Assembly: GCF_000006565.2 (NCBI RefSeq)
Contig: NC_031478.1
Location: 4,612,212-4,676,211 of the forward strand
Reading direction: 5' to 3'
DNA from: Toxoplasma gondii ME49
Lineage: Eukaryota > Apicomplexa > Conoidasida > Eucoccidiorida > Sarcocystidae
Length of the DNA stretch: 64,000 nt
Shown: positions 37,801 through 51,128 of the stretch, piece by piece
Layout: the number at the start of each line of letters is the position of its first letter
Numbering within the stretch: the first letter of the stretch is position 1
Notes under the pieces: model-generated
Databases searched by the model: none
What the model was told of the DNA's origin: nothing
Seen by the model: only the letters and a program-made list of their open reading frames with translations
Made by a program: the position numbers and the translations under genes

Positions 37801-40800
37801 CACTTTTTGCAATGATGCTTTGGTCCAAGAGATGCTCCCTAAGTTATTCAAGTATCCAGCTGATCTAGCGGTATTAACTGTGTGATCGTGAAAGGCCTCG
37901 AATTTTCACTTTCCCGTTTGAGAGTACTTAGCCACACGTCCTTTTTCTCTGTGCCGCTTTTGTGTCTCTGTAGTGCCGAACAATCAACAAGCTGAAAGAG
38001 AAGCTTTCACGGAGGGAGGATGATCTCAACCTTCTCCACAAGCAAGTATCTGCCATTTCCGATATTCTTTGATTCACCTTTTTAGGAACTCCGTGCGAGA
38101 CGTAGAGAAAACAGACCGCGCAGAATTACTAGCCCATTCGCCTCATGAGAACAAACACGATATGCAACGGGAGAGTCGTAGACAGTTTCGTTGAAGCCAA
38201 GGAAAGCGAGTAAAGACGGGTGCACTGACTCTGTTTTGAGATCCACAGTTTCTTACGTTTCTGTCCGGAAGCAACCGAAAGTGTTTCCTGGCTTGTCCTT
38301 CGGCCTTCCATGAGAACAGGCAGAAACAATCGACGGCGATAGGGCCAAGGCAGAGTCGAAGGTTAAGGCGTACAAAAAGAATCTGCAAGGGATGAGTAAG
38401 GCAAAAAGCAGCTATGATCAGGTTTATTTTGAATACACAGAAACAGTGAAAAGGATTTTCTTGTCACTTTTATTTCGCGCCGGTGTTTTACACACTTAGT
38501 CCCTTTAACAGTTCAACACTTCTCTAAATACTTTTTATCCGGAGAGCTTAAGGCCACCATGTCGAGCTTCGAAATATGTGTGTATTCCATCACTAGCGTC
38601 CATTGCTGATGCTTTCATTTCACAAAGGCACAGAATAATATTGCAAGTAATCAGATTCGCTGCCTACGGAGCGGGTGGGAAAATGACGCTTGCCTCCCTG
38701 CTCAAGAATGGACCACGCCGTGAGCAGGTCTGAGTGACTGAGGCACTGAAAGAATAACGTGTCAGTCTTCACAGAGTCATGCCAGCTGAATATTCTCTGT
38801 TGCAGGTGATCTTCAGAATTCCTTGACGGACGAGCTCGCCGCTGTAAGCGTCATACTTAAGGGAAAGAAGAACCTGGAACTGACTTGACATCCCGTCGCT
38901 AGTTTGGTGTTTGATTTACCGTACATCGGCACAAACATATGCAAAGCGTGTGCTTTTATGCTGCATATACAGCTGCGTACATACAAGCATATGTGGTGTT
39001 AATGAAGGTGTCCAAGATGTTCCACATTGATGTGTATGTAGATGTGTTTATTTTCAAAATACAGTTATACACGGATATGCACTTCAGAAGCAGTGCCTTT
39101 TGTTCCTTCCTTGCGAGAACAATAGGAGTTCCGCTACACTACAGTAGACGCGTGTACAGTGTCTTTCCTGAGAGCGACTCTAGATTTTATACGGGTGACG
39201 CCGGAGTTTGTGGCCTGTTCAGGCCCGCATGGAAAAGAAAGAAGTGAAAACAATTTTCCGAGAGCAGCTTGTTAAGATCCGAAAAGAGCAAGATGAGTTG
39301 AAAGAAGAAGCTGCAAAACATCAGAGTGTCGTTCAGGTCGGCCAGACGTTCGCATACTGAGGAATACTCTTCTGAGGAAAAAGATTCCCGCAAGCTTCCG
39401 TGCTCACGACGACGGTATATGGTGTTACCTCTCATATTGCAAGTAGTATTACGCACATATGCGTCAAGATAGACAACTACCTAGTGCCTTTCCCAACTCG
39501 CATCGATCCAGTTTTCGGTTTGACACCTGTTCCGCACAGGGAGCCGACTAAGCATGTGAATATGTCAGGCATGACTGTCAAGTCAGACTACTACTCAAAG
39601 CCCTCGCCAACGGTTCTCGTATCTTATATACATGTAACTGTGTGGCCATAACTGCACGCATACTCGTAGTCTAATAACTTGCGTCAGTGCAGCATGGTGT
39701 GCACGCGTGTAGTATTATTCCGGTAGTTTATTCTTTGACCCCTCTCTGTTTTACAGGCGTGGATGGACCAGGTCGCTAAACTGCGTCAGGAGGTCGGTAG
39801 ATTTTGCCACGCATGCTGGAGATGCTTTACGAGACGACCGGGACATCAATAAAACCCTGCGTAATTGACGGCATGCACTAACTCGGGCGGGATCCGGCAG
39901 CCTAGCTGGACGTATGGACTTATTTGCCTCACCTGCTCTCTCGGTCTTCCGAGTCCGACAGAGGAAGACGGACACAATTTCTGGAATGCACCGTGCGAGG
40001 ACGCATGATGAAGTGCAGCACGCGTCACATACAGTTATCAGGGGTCAGAATGATGCTGTCGCTTCCTCAGAACCCAGTCCTGAATTCTAAAACGGCAACG
40101 AAGTTAGAACGCGCTTCTTGCACAGAACATGTGGTGCTTGTAGGTTGACGCAACGGAACTGGAGAACCATCGCCTGAGGTAAGCCTCGAAAACTTTAGTT
40201 GTCGTCAACAGCGCGATATTGTTCCCCTCGTCTCTTTACGTCATTTTCGGTCCTTCAGGGAAACCAGGAAAGCAATTTCACCGACAGCGTATCCTGAGCC
40301 TATGTCAAGGCACCACTGGCACGGTAGAATCTGAATACATCACAGAGCCATTCGATATTGGTTTTACATCGTCAGTGTGTAGAAGACTCTGCTGAAGAAC
40401 GAGTTGCGTTTGTTTCATCTAAACCGGCAGAATTCCGCTTCTGGCACACCAGGGGAATTTCGAAATATGAGAACAAAGTTGGTTGTCTCGGACATTCGCC
40501 TCGTTTTCTGTACCCCGTCCCCAGTAGGACCACATTGCGCCAGTCTTTACAACTTCTTTTTACAACTTCTTCTGTTCGTCGCTCCTGTTCAGGGAACAGT
40601 TGAGTGAGATTCGAACCATTGCTAATGAACTGACGCTTCAGAAAGAAGAACTCAGCACGTGAGCTCTTGTGCCTCCGCGAAAGAAGCTGACGCACGAAGA
40701 AGGTTCCTGCAATGAAGATTTGCATTTAGATTTTGTGTTGGATGGTCGGCATGAGCACAAGCGCACACGTACGTACATTCAGTCTTTGCTGGTGGTGGCA

Positions 40801-41689
40801 TGTCGTCGCGATTTGCGCGTTCAGCTGCGTACGTACGTGAGCGGGTTATGCGGCGAATTATCTGCTCGAGTCCGACATTCAGCACATCCCGGAGGATTGA
40901 AATTAGTCTTCTAGGGAATGGTTTACATTCCTACGGCAAGACTTCCGTGTGAACATTTTTGCCTTGATCTTTTTTCGCGGATGGATCGGGTGATGGTCTG
41001 TCAGAGAGTACCGTCAACAGATGCAAGCCAATGAGAAGATGCAAACGGAACTGAGTAAGTGCTTCATTCCTACGGTTTTGGTGATTTGTAATCGTTCGCA
41101 GGGAAGATCGAATGCAGCAGCCGTGAAAAAAGTTGTATGCGATGCGCGTTTGCATACTGGAGCCGCACACGGTGTATTTGAAATGTTGTCACAAATACTG
41201 GCCTGCATGTGTGTTTCTTTTCCACTGCGTGCGCACAAAACTACTTATACAAATATTACGGTGACGTTTCGGCGTATGATATAGTGCACATGAACGCATG
41301 CACGTACATGTTTTGAATATAATATGCGTCAAGACTGGAGACAACTGATTGCAGAATACTGGGGTCTCCCCCCTAGATGCGGGCGCCCTGCTGCCTGGTG
41401 TCTCTCAGTTTCTACCCCTGAATTGCGTGCGGCCCAAAAAGTGAATGTAACCAGGAGTGCTTTATACCATGCGTGTTTCCTTACTACTTCGGCCCACAAT
41501 GCAGCTGCTACGAGAGAGCGCCTCGACAATTTAGAGCGAAGAAGGAGACAGAACCAAAGAGAATGGATGCGGGAGCACTTGGAGCTGACTGACCAGTACG
41601 CACACAGAAAGCGATCCAACGCTCAGAAAGGCATGCCAGCGAAATACCAGTTGACAAAACAAACCACTTATAATCACCTCCGTATCTAG
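34810..41689 (+). CDS. Unrecognised coiled-coil protein of 15 exons
   Basis: Exons: 34810-35253, 35828-36271, 36619-36714, 37071-37136, 37509-37574, 37974-38045, 38320-38421, 38817-38843, 39223-39336, 39757-39792, 40144-40178, 40259-40288, 40593-40658, 41005-41054, 41505-41689. The total of 1833 nt stays in frame and encodes 610 residues. An in-frame TGA six bases before the ATG supports this start. Residues 1-285 are Ser/Pro-rich and probably disordered. From about 285 to the end the sequence is charged and helical (RREELDRWNAQVQALE, AAEKERSDRLHKDKRDL, INKLKEKLSRREDDLNLLHK, IRKEQDELKEEAAKHQS, LDNLERRRRQNQREWMREHL), typical of a cytoskeletal or centrosomal coiled coil. The function is unknown. 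The smallest exons (27, 30, 35 and 36 nt) are least certain. A few more exons could exist, for example near 39802-39860. Confidence 0.6.
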
Positions 41690-42671
41690 GCGAGCGCCCT
41701 AAGAGATATTACAATCCGTGCAAAAGTGCTCTCACGTTTTCTCCACGCAAACAAAACTGGCGACTTGATTTTTATGAAATGCACTTCAGCTTAAAGGACG
41801 AACCTCGTGAAGATTCATTATAGGTATCATGTGCATCCAGTGATGAATACCACGTTACGACCTGACAGGTGAGACGTTCGTAACTTTGAGATTTTCATAT
41901 CACCTATATATGTGCTTATATCGATATATCAAGACAGAAGGATTGGCCCATCTGCTTCAAACAAAGTGGATGATGCAAAATAACTCCTAGCAATTGTTAC
42001 CAGAAACTATGGAAACATCCGCGTCTCACGAGGAAGCATTATTCATTCTTTCGCTCTGATGGTGGAAGTGTTGTCAACACTTTGTTTCCATGAAAATCAG
42101 GAGGATAGAAGCGAAGGCAGCTGCTTCGACCAAATGCGACGCGAGTGCTCAGGTAGGTCTCCGTGAAGCAATCTGGAAAATAGAGGGGGGCTGCATGCAT
42201 AACCTTGGACGACTGCACTGTTGAACGAACGAATCAAACCATCTCATTTTTGTTCAGTTGTTCCTTCGTGGAACATTGTGACATCCCCTTTTTGAGCCTT
42301 GTGACGGTATTTTACTCTGACAATGAGGACGTTAGGAGGTATTCTATTGAAATCAGTGTGAAACACAATAGAGTTTGAGAGAGAGTTACAACGATGGTCA
42401 CTGCGCCTGTAAGCAGCACTACCCGTCATACACACATAGACCTTCGTACACAGAATGAAAACGACGGTGTCGGAGTCGACAAACATCGCACGAACGTCAT
42501 CGCGGCTGCTGGTGGTATTCGAATGTGCAAGAGTACCAATCTTGAACTGGTACCATTTGACTTCGTACCCTTGAAGAAACAAGACGATGAAGTGCAACAG
42601 GAAAAAGTTTAAGTCACAGGCTTCTCCGGAGGGCATGTACAGCTGAATCATGGTGGTTTTCCGGGAGCACG
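41690..42671. other. Short intergenic stretch, no gene seen
   Basis: Low-GC sequence with no open frame of note. An acceptor/donor pair bounds 42101-42152 on the plus strand, but it does not fit the phase of the coiled-coil gene, which already ends in a stop at 41689. Confidence 0.4.
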
Positions 42672-43777
42672 ATGGTGTTCTGTGAGCAGGCAAGCCTCAT
42701 CACCACATTTGGTGATCCATTTCTTCCGAGCGATCTGGTGACTCGATACGCCTCTTCGGCCGGCGCTACCTCTTTGTGGAATAATTCGTCGGCGCCCGGG
42801 TACGAATTACGTGTTCTTGTGAAAGCTATGCAGTTCAAGAGGACTGACACCGCTTTGCGAAACGTCGAAGGAACGAAATTGCATTTCCCAAGCATAGATA
42901 ATCTAGCGTCCGATTTCGCGTTACACTCCACTGTTGACGGTCTGTGCGCTGAACGCCATCGCGATGGGAATGAGTCGTCACCAAAGTGGCAGCTTGCAAA
43001 TTACGTCGTAATTCAGGTGGTGCCACTTTACCTAGAAACCCACACGAAAGATATAGACATATATATAAAGGCATATGAAAGCCAAAATTTTGAGTTTCGT
43101 GGCGCCGGGCTACTCAGTTCACGTGTCTGTCCATGTAGCGTGATAACGGCCTTCGACGTATTTCAGTTTCTCAGCACTGAAGAGGAGTGTACACATTTCC
43201 ATTCCAACTGCTTGAATCATCGGCAAATGTTGGCCTTCTGTGGTTTCAACACACTTACAGGAATCAATTCACACGGAAACATGCTTACTACGCTGGTGGG
43301 CCTTGGCCAACTTGTCGTCTGGTCCATGTGTCCTGACCAGATCTGTTTCCCGCTGTCGTTTTCCCTGTGTCGCACTGAACCACGCTCTCTGGGCCTCTCC
43401 AAGTGAAACAAGATTACCTGTAGTGCTCTTGCCATCTGTGGTGGGGTTGCAGGATCAGTATGCGAAACAAGGCCCTACTGTGCTAAAAACGAGACCAGGC
43501 ACAATCATAATCACGATTTCTTTAATTGTGCCCCTTGGCGGATGGTAGCAAATCGACATGTCTGTGAAACGCTGACGGTGGTCCGTGTCATGAACAGCAG
43601 AAATCCCAGTTTTCTGTAGTGGCTCTACATCATTCTCTCCTAGCATGTGTAACTGATATTTAAGCTAACTGTTTGCCCTATCAGCAGTGCCAATATGTGA
43701 GTCAGATGACTGACGCCAAGCCCAGGAGATGTCCTCAAAAGGCATATTACTCTTCTGCGGTGCAACAAACAATATAG
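42672..43777 (+). CDS. Doubtful gene: open frame with possible downstream exons
   Basis: A 244-codon open frame at 42672-43406 contains protein-like sequence in its first half (FGDPFLPSDLVTRYASSAG; GTKLHFPSIDNLASDFALHS). A possible phase-0 donor near 43015 could join to an acceptor at 43452 (DQYAKQGPT) and then to 43685-43777 (CQYVSQMTDAKPRRCPQ, stop TAG). No domain is recognised and the donors are weak (GTGGTG, GTGCTA), so this may be chance. Confidence 0.22.
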
Positions 43778-45273
43778 ACAACTGCAGGACAAACATTCAA
43801 ACTTTCCTCTTAGTGGCACCGCGTGATCCATCACCGCAGCAGATCAACGCTGATTGCGGGAACCTACAAGAACACCGCCGTCAAAAACGAACGCACCCGT
43901 TCTTCGACAAACATGGAGCACCCACGTGGCTTTGCCTAACCGTGTCTAAACTAGTGATCACCTTAACTAGTTTCAACTTTCAAACGACCATCCTTGCTCC
44001 CACACATCCGCTAGAGCGCGGTGCTTCACACACGTTCCGCGGTTGCTGTGACCGGTTGCTTAACGTGTGAGACTTCCGTTGTCTCACGCACTGGTACTAA
44101 AGCGAGCATTAGTACGGAGTCTTTGGCTGTGCCTTTCGACGCTCTGGAAACAACCTCGGTCTTGACAGTGGGTTCGCAGCAGTCCACTCGTCATTCTATG
44201 ATTCTTTTACTGACTTGGGAGAGCGCACATGTATCACGAGTGCTACCCTACAACGGACGACGTTCTCGCAGATGCACTTCCCGATAAAGGGAAACAAACA
44301 TGTGTATACTTATACACTCGCTTTTATGAGCGTGTCCAGGTTTGTATACACATATGGAATAATGTGCATCCTGACAACCTGGAGGTTATGACGGGTTTTT
44401 CAGGGAAGCTCTGTCGTCTTTTTCGGGCAAGCAATAAGCCGTACATGCTTCCATCGCGTATATCCTGGCTGATAAGTTCGTTGCCCTCTGTGGCATATTC
44501 TGCCTTCGCCATCGTTTGAATCCCCATTCCACTACAATCTCCTGAGAAAGCAAATGTTTCTAGCAGAAAGCTAGTACTTCGTGATTCGTTTCCCACACAC
44601 TACGCATTTCACCCTCGATGCCCCCTCTAAGCCTACTAATCATCCACCGGTCGCACCGGCCATTGTATTGAAGTTGTATTGAAGCGACAAGGCAAACATC
44701 CTGTGAAAATTTTGAACAGTGTCCCCTCCCGAAGCTTTCTGCAGAGTCTCTGTTTTTAACACAAGCACACGCTGCTTCGAGAAACACACAGCAAACAAAT
44801 AGTGCGACCAATAGCATGTTGCGCACATCGTTTTCTGACACATCCTACCGCGACTCAAGGGCGAGACAGCAATGTTCTTTGGTTCAACAACAGTTGATGC
44901 GCTCTTCTGATGCTCACGTCAAGTCTACGCTTTGCTTACCCTACCTTGTGGACTGTTTGAACGCTCAACACAACGGGGCGAAGCCCCATCACCTTTTATG
45001 TCTCTCTAAAGTGCTACACAAACACAAAACGTGTTCGTCTTGTGATAGCGCATGCCTTTGTAATCGGAGACCGTAACAAAACATCACGTCGATGGCAGAA
45101 CGACGTTTTCCCTTCCTAGCCGTTTCCGGCCTCAAACACTGATGCTGATGCATTGCATCCCTGCTCCAATAGCGCTTTGCATTCCTCCCACGCCCGCAGC
45201 TTTACTGTTAGGCTCCACGATGACATTCTGCTCTTACTTGACAATCCATGCACTTTGTCCCCCCACTGATTCT
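43778..45273. other. Convergent intergenic region, 3' flank of exportin-4
   Basis: Sits downstream of the minus-strand exportin gene and of any plus-strand gene to its left. Only short non-homologous open frames are present. It probably holds 3' untranslated sequence. Confidence 0.45.
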
Positions 45274-48200
45274 CTATGGCCGTGCGGAGTCTCCCCCAAT
45301 GCCAGCGGCAGCAGGAGAGGCACACTCGACAACGAAGTACTTGAAGAGATCGCGGAAGGCATGCTGTTGCTTTTGATATTTGATCAAACTGGACGACCCC
45401 GTTTCCAAAAACGTCCTGAAAACAGTTTGGGACTCCTGTGCATTTGCATTCTCTCCTATACCCCCAGTGCCACTGGGTTGGTTCCCGTACTGCACTCCGA
45501 CAAGTTCCTTCTCTCCCTGAAGAATCGTCTGCATGAGACTAGCTAGCCGCGTCTCCAAAACAGCTGCTGGCAACACGCCGGAGCCAACCATTGCCCTGCC
45601 TTGCGACGCAGAGTTGCTTGCTCCGCCACTACTGGTGGCTAAGTTGGCAGCATACATCTGTGTGAAGTTCGCGAGCAGTGCGTGCAGGGCGTACGCGCGC
45701 AAGCCGACCATAAAAAAGAGATCGAAGATACAGTCAGAAAAGAAGTCAAGATCTGCATTTGACAGAGGGCTGCTCAGAGCATGTGCAAGCAGTGCGAGAG
45801 AAAGCTGTGCCGACTGCGAGAACAACTGGCCGACTGTGTCACCCGGAGCCGGCGATGTGAAAGGATCTGCGCGCCCAGCAGGCCTCTCCATGGAGAAGTC
45901 GATAACCTGCTGTGACACTTGCAACGATATTAGATATCGACAAAACGAGTGCAAAATTTCGTATGCTGGCTGTCGTATCCGCGCCGCATCCGCCATCACC
46001 GCATCGCGCAGCTGCACAAATGAAAAGAAAAGAAGAGCAAGAAAACACCCTGAAGGATCGTTAATATCACGCGATGGAAGAAGTGTAACACATACAATCA
46101 TTCTACCTGGGAAGCAGGACGATTCGGTATCTCCTCTCCATTCTTGAGTAACTAAACAATGGCTTTCCTTCATTTCATGGCTTCGTTACGGTTTTTCTCT
46201 AGTCGTTCGGTGCATGCTGCTCCTTACCACTTGCATGAGGACCTTGACGTCGACGTCTCGAACGAGGCCCACAAATTTCTTCGAATCTTCTTCGGCGAGG
46301 ATTTGCACGCAAAGGAGGAACGGTGCTGCAACCCTGATGGGAACGATACACACAGCAAAGGCCAATCAAAGCAGCACACCTACACATTGCACACCATCAC
46401 AGCTGCAGACAAGAAATACAAGGGAGCCGAGGACTTTGAGTTGCACGGACCGAACCAGCTACCGAAGACAACTCAAAAGAGAACAGTTCGGTTCGAACTC
46501 AAAACCCTGAATTCCATGGAAGCAATGTTCAAGAAAACGGCAAAAATCAAGCAGGAAAAACGCCAAAACGTTAACAGAACCAGAACAAGCATCGACAAAA
46601 GGTCTGCTATTCGCCGCCCTCACTTTGGAGTTTCGTGTGGCCGCAGCTTCGCGGTCATTGGCTGCAGCGTCTGCATGCACTCGACGAGCATTTCAGCAAT
46701 CCTGAGATAAAGAACAGAAGAAATGTGTTCAGCAAAGAGTTAAGAAACGACCGCAGGAAGCGGCTTACAAGAAGCCATAAAAAACTGAAGTACTCTGATG
46801 CGACATACTCTGCCCGTCCCCGGAGTCGTCGTTTCTGGCTCATGCTTCTTCTCTGCCTTCCACATCCCGTGCCGTGCTGTTCTTGTCCCTCCCTTTCTGC
46901 CCTGCCCGTTCCTATCATCGCTCCTGTCTTCTGCGGGACTCTGTTTTTCTTGGCACCTTTCATTTCATTTCCTGCTCCTTCTCCCCTGTCACCTCACCAG
47001 CCAAACGAGGGCGTGTCCTTGCTGTTCGCCGCAAGCAGCTGGAACACCCTGCGTACGGAGCACACAAAATCAAAGTTATCCAGACAGAAACGTAAAACAT
47101 CGCAGAAATACGCAGGGTTTTCGGAAGGAATGCCGTGTAGGCAGGCGAAGCGAGCTATACAGATGAATGAGGAACTCCGGACATGCTCAGGATCGATCTC
47201 AAAAAACTATCGCTCGGGGGAGAAGCAGACAAGGGTACTTTGTGAGCCGTCTCAGCAAGACGCGACCGACCAGATTAAGCCACGGCAAAAAATTAGAAAA
47301 ACCGGCAAGGAAGTGAAAACAAGCAACCTACTCGAAACCAGGTGAGGACTAACGATTCTGAGCCAGTATGAAACTCGATACTTCTCTGAGAGCCTCCACA
47401 AGAAACACAGCAGTCATTCATTTACATGCATCTCTGAACATATGGGCATACGCATCGATCCAGCGTTGGACGAGCACACAGACAGACTCAGAAACGTATA
47501 GATAGCTGCACTTATAAAAGCATGTATGCAGTGATATGGAGATATTGCAGTTTACCGACGTACTTGTAGCTTTGTTTGAGATTTCCAAAGATGCTTTCTT
47601 CATCCTGGCTCCCGACTACCAAAGTCGAGTAGTAGTTCTGATTCAACAGAAGCACCAGCACACCATCTTCAGTGGTGCGCATATTTGTGTTTATATATAT
47701 GCGAATGCACAACATGTGTCACTCGCACTTATAGCTGCCCGCCACTCAGCATATGGTTACATTCTTTCGCAGGTTGCGTCATCCAAGTTCCACGTTTTAA
47801 CTCCCCAGGGGACGAGGGCCGCTCGCAACATCCCGGCATTCCCACCGGCATATCACAATGCATGTCTTTTTAACACATCCATTCATCCATCTTCACAGTG
47901 CATGTGACTGCAGACCAAAACCTGCCAAACGCGTACACAAATCAACCAGAGCATGCAAGAAAAGACAATCGACAAAGGCTCAGCATGCATGCGCCTGCGT
48001 CCGTCGTTACTCGTGCATACAGAGAGACACGGTGGGATTCACAGCAAAGGACATAGACAGGATCTCCTCCATGAGACACAACAAAGGAATTCACGTATTC
48101 TGAGGTGGTGCTACGCTGACCGCCAGAAAACCACTTTAGACACGTTGTTTGTCTCTGTGCCAAAGGAGAGAACTCCGGAGCATTGGCAGAGACCCTCGCT

Positions 48201-51097
48201 TGTACTGACTTACGCCAATTTGCTGAGTGAGCGCCTTGTATTGTGTGAATAGAGAGACGGCGGCAGTCTGATCGAAACAGCTGTATCCCCTCTTGATGAG
48301 CTGGAGGAAGAATTTCAATGCACTGGACACAGAAAGGCAAGGCAACAGAAAAACGGAGAATAAGTGACTCCGTCGGTGCCTCCGCCGGCGACACCCTTAC
48401 TCATTTCCGTGTATGCACTAGACGAGAAAAGGGGGGATGGAGAAGTGTATGGAGACATTGCTAATGAAAGAAACAAGAACCGCCACCTCTGATCAGTGCA
48501 CGACTTCCCTGCTCTAGATTCGTATGCGTCCCACCATAAGTCACTAAAGACAAGAGCACATGTAGTCACTATGTTCGCTGCATCATCACGCAGAAGAAGG
48601 CCAGTTCTACGAATAACAAGTTCATATATATCCGCCACCCACAACCTTTCGCCTGTTTTCTTCTATGACGTCCTTAAATAGGTGAAAGGAACACACATGC
48701 GGTTTCTCCCTGATATATTTACTTGTGCAGAATATGAGGATATTGCAAATATTTGTTTGCAATCATAAAGACGGCGTCGAGCGCATCCCGGAACCACGCA
48801 ATCCACGCGCCGATGCCTTGGCTCGAGCATCCGTCCAAGAGACCGATTGCCATAGACAACGAATTCCCCAGCTGCGAACAAGCAAAACTCCAAACGCGCC
48901 GAACCTACATTGTTCAGACCCCAGAAGGAACTCGAGGACGCACTGAAGCAAACACTTGTAAGCATAATTATCTGTGCATGTCGGTGCAAATGCGCAGTCG
49001 TACAGTCCATAGGACGCATGCAACACACAGAATTGATGACGATAACACAGCAGATGACCTTGAACACAAGGCAAAACTGCGATGTTTCATGGCTGAAACT
49101 TGGGCCTGCGAAACCGACCACCTGAAGCGACAACTTAACCAGACGATTAAAATGCGATCCGGGTGGAAGGTAGTGCAATGAGGATGACACTACGCAGATT
49201 CCAATTGCACGAACACAAGGGAAAGAAGGTGAGGAAGTAGAACTTGCTGCTCAAAATGAACGTTTTAAACAGGACGAAAGACAAACTGATGCATGGACAC
49301 ATGAGTAGTAAACGAGGAAAGAAGCTTTACCCCGAAAAAAGCAACACTTACCGCATGGAACACAAGAGGGTGAGTGTCCGCTGGGTTCGACGCCAAGTGA
49401 CGGAGATTTGCTACAAACATCGCAAACGAGACCAGTACATCAGCATGCACATGTCGTGCATTTCCTACCGCCACTCGACCTTCATTCATAGATGCAACCT
49501 ACTGATCACCGATAGAGAAACCAATCACTTTCTAATCCCGACTCCTCAATCCTCTACAGCCGATTTCTTTGCCTCCCCGTCCGTGCATCTGCCTGTCCCT
49601 CTCCGCTTCCATTATCTGACAGTCCTGTTCTTGCCGCGCACGCTATGCATGCAAATGTGTATATACACGTATGCACACATATGGGTTCTGCGTTACATTC
49701 GTGGTAATTTGAGAATGCTCCCCCATGCAAATCCGTTCTATTCGGTCTCCGACAGGCACGTTGGCTGGGCAAGAATAGCATTTCACTCCACATCAATACA
49801 TGTCACGTGTTCTGTATTTACGAAGGGCGCCAGAAAGCGCTGAACCTCTCACGAAACATTTCCAACTCCGTTTCTTTTATTAGCCATGGCATTGGTGCCG
49901 CATTCATTGCTGATCGTTCCCGTACCTTTGAGAGGTTCGCATTTGATAAAGAGGCTTTGCTGTCTTGAAACCACAACCTCAGTGGCAAGCAGTGTGCCGG
50001 ACCGTTCTAACGTCTGCTCGGCAACATGCATTTTAGCGAGTCCCCACAGATGCTCATTCATGGCCGTGGACGCCGAAAAGGAGCTATACAGACGGCGAAT
50101 GGTCCTCTGTGTCAACTGCTGGAGAGGCGGGAGCCGCCGCCGTGCAGAAGTAAATGAAGAGAACGAGGCAGGAGGCCTCTCATCGTTCTGAGCTGACTGT
50201 TTCACGCCAGCTGACGCAGGCGCAGGCGCAGGCGCAGACGGAAGCAGCGAGGCGCAGCTTTCCACCGACGCACTGAACAGCGACTGAAAAGCAGGACTCT
50301 CCCACAAGTACGCAACAGTAGGACTGCTGACGGACGACAGGCTGCAGGGAAAAAAAGAACGGTCAGGAATTGCCGAATAAGCAACGTATGGGCTTGCAAA
50401 GATCGACATAGAATATGACCTCCCTTCGTGATGCGAACAAGGATGCATGCACAGGAGAGATGCGACATGTGTTGAGAAACGCCTGCTCATTCCGCCTGCA
50501 CACACCATCCGAAAGAAAACGCTGAGCAATTCGGCAGACGCACGAGGGACAACCACGCGTAGTCCTCTCAGAGGGCTACACAGGAATCCGACTCAAAACA
50601 CAAGTTCGAAACAGAAAACGCAATAGAAACGGAAACAAAGCAGGCCGTCAAGAATGGCCTGAGCAACGAGCACCAGGTCGAACGAAAGAAAGGAATAACG
50701 GACGGATGCACAGACAACGGTAAAGCTATGCGGATTCAGAAAACGAGATGCACGGCTGAAGAGATGCTAAAAGACGCGCACCAGTGAACAACAACTGATG
50801 ATGTACTCAAAGTACAAGAAACCAAAGTGGCGAATAATGACGAAAATGCCCTCATAGGAGCCTACATTTGAAGCGTCCGTGTACAGCTGAGCGTCAGCGA
50901 TTCCTCATGGGGCAGCAGGTGGAGAACCTCGGCGACAATCTGAACAATGATGTTCATCGCTTCTTGTCCCTTCTCTGTTGAATTAGGCAGACACAAAAAA
51001 CAACATTCGTGTTCGGCACAAGAATACTCCGCTCCCTCGTTTCTGCCACTCACGTCTTTTGAACTTTTCTGACCTGCGCCTTGATACCGCCCACATA

Positions 51098-51128
<31 letters not shown>

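Noticed and set aside
42101..42152. Small exon-like segment RIEAKAAASTKCDASAQ
   Set aside because: It has acceptor and donor, but its phase does not follow the coiled-coil gene, which ends in a stop at 41689 in a well-supported exon.
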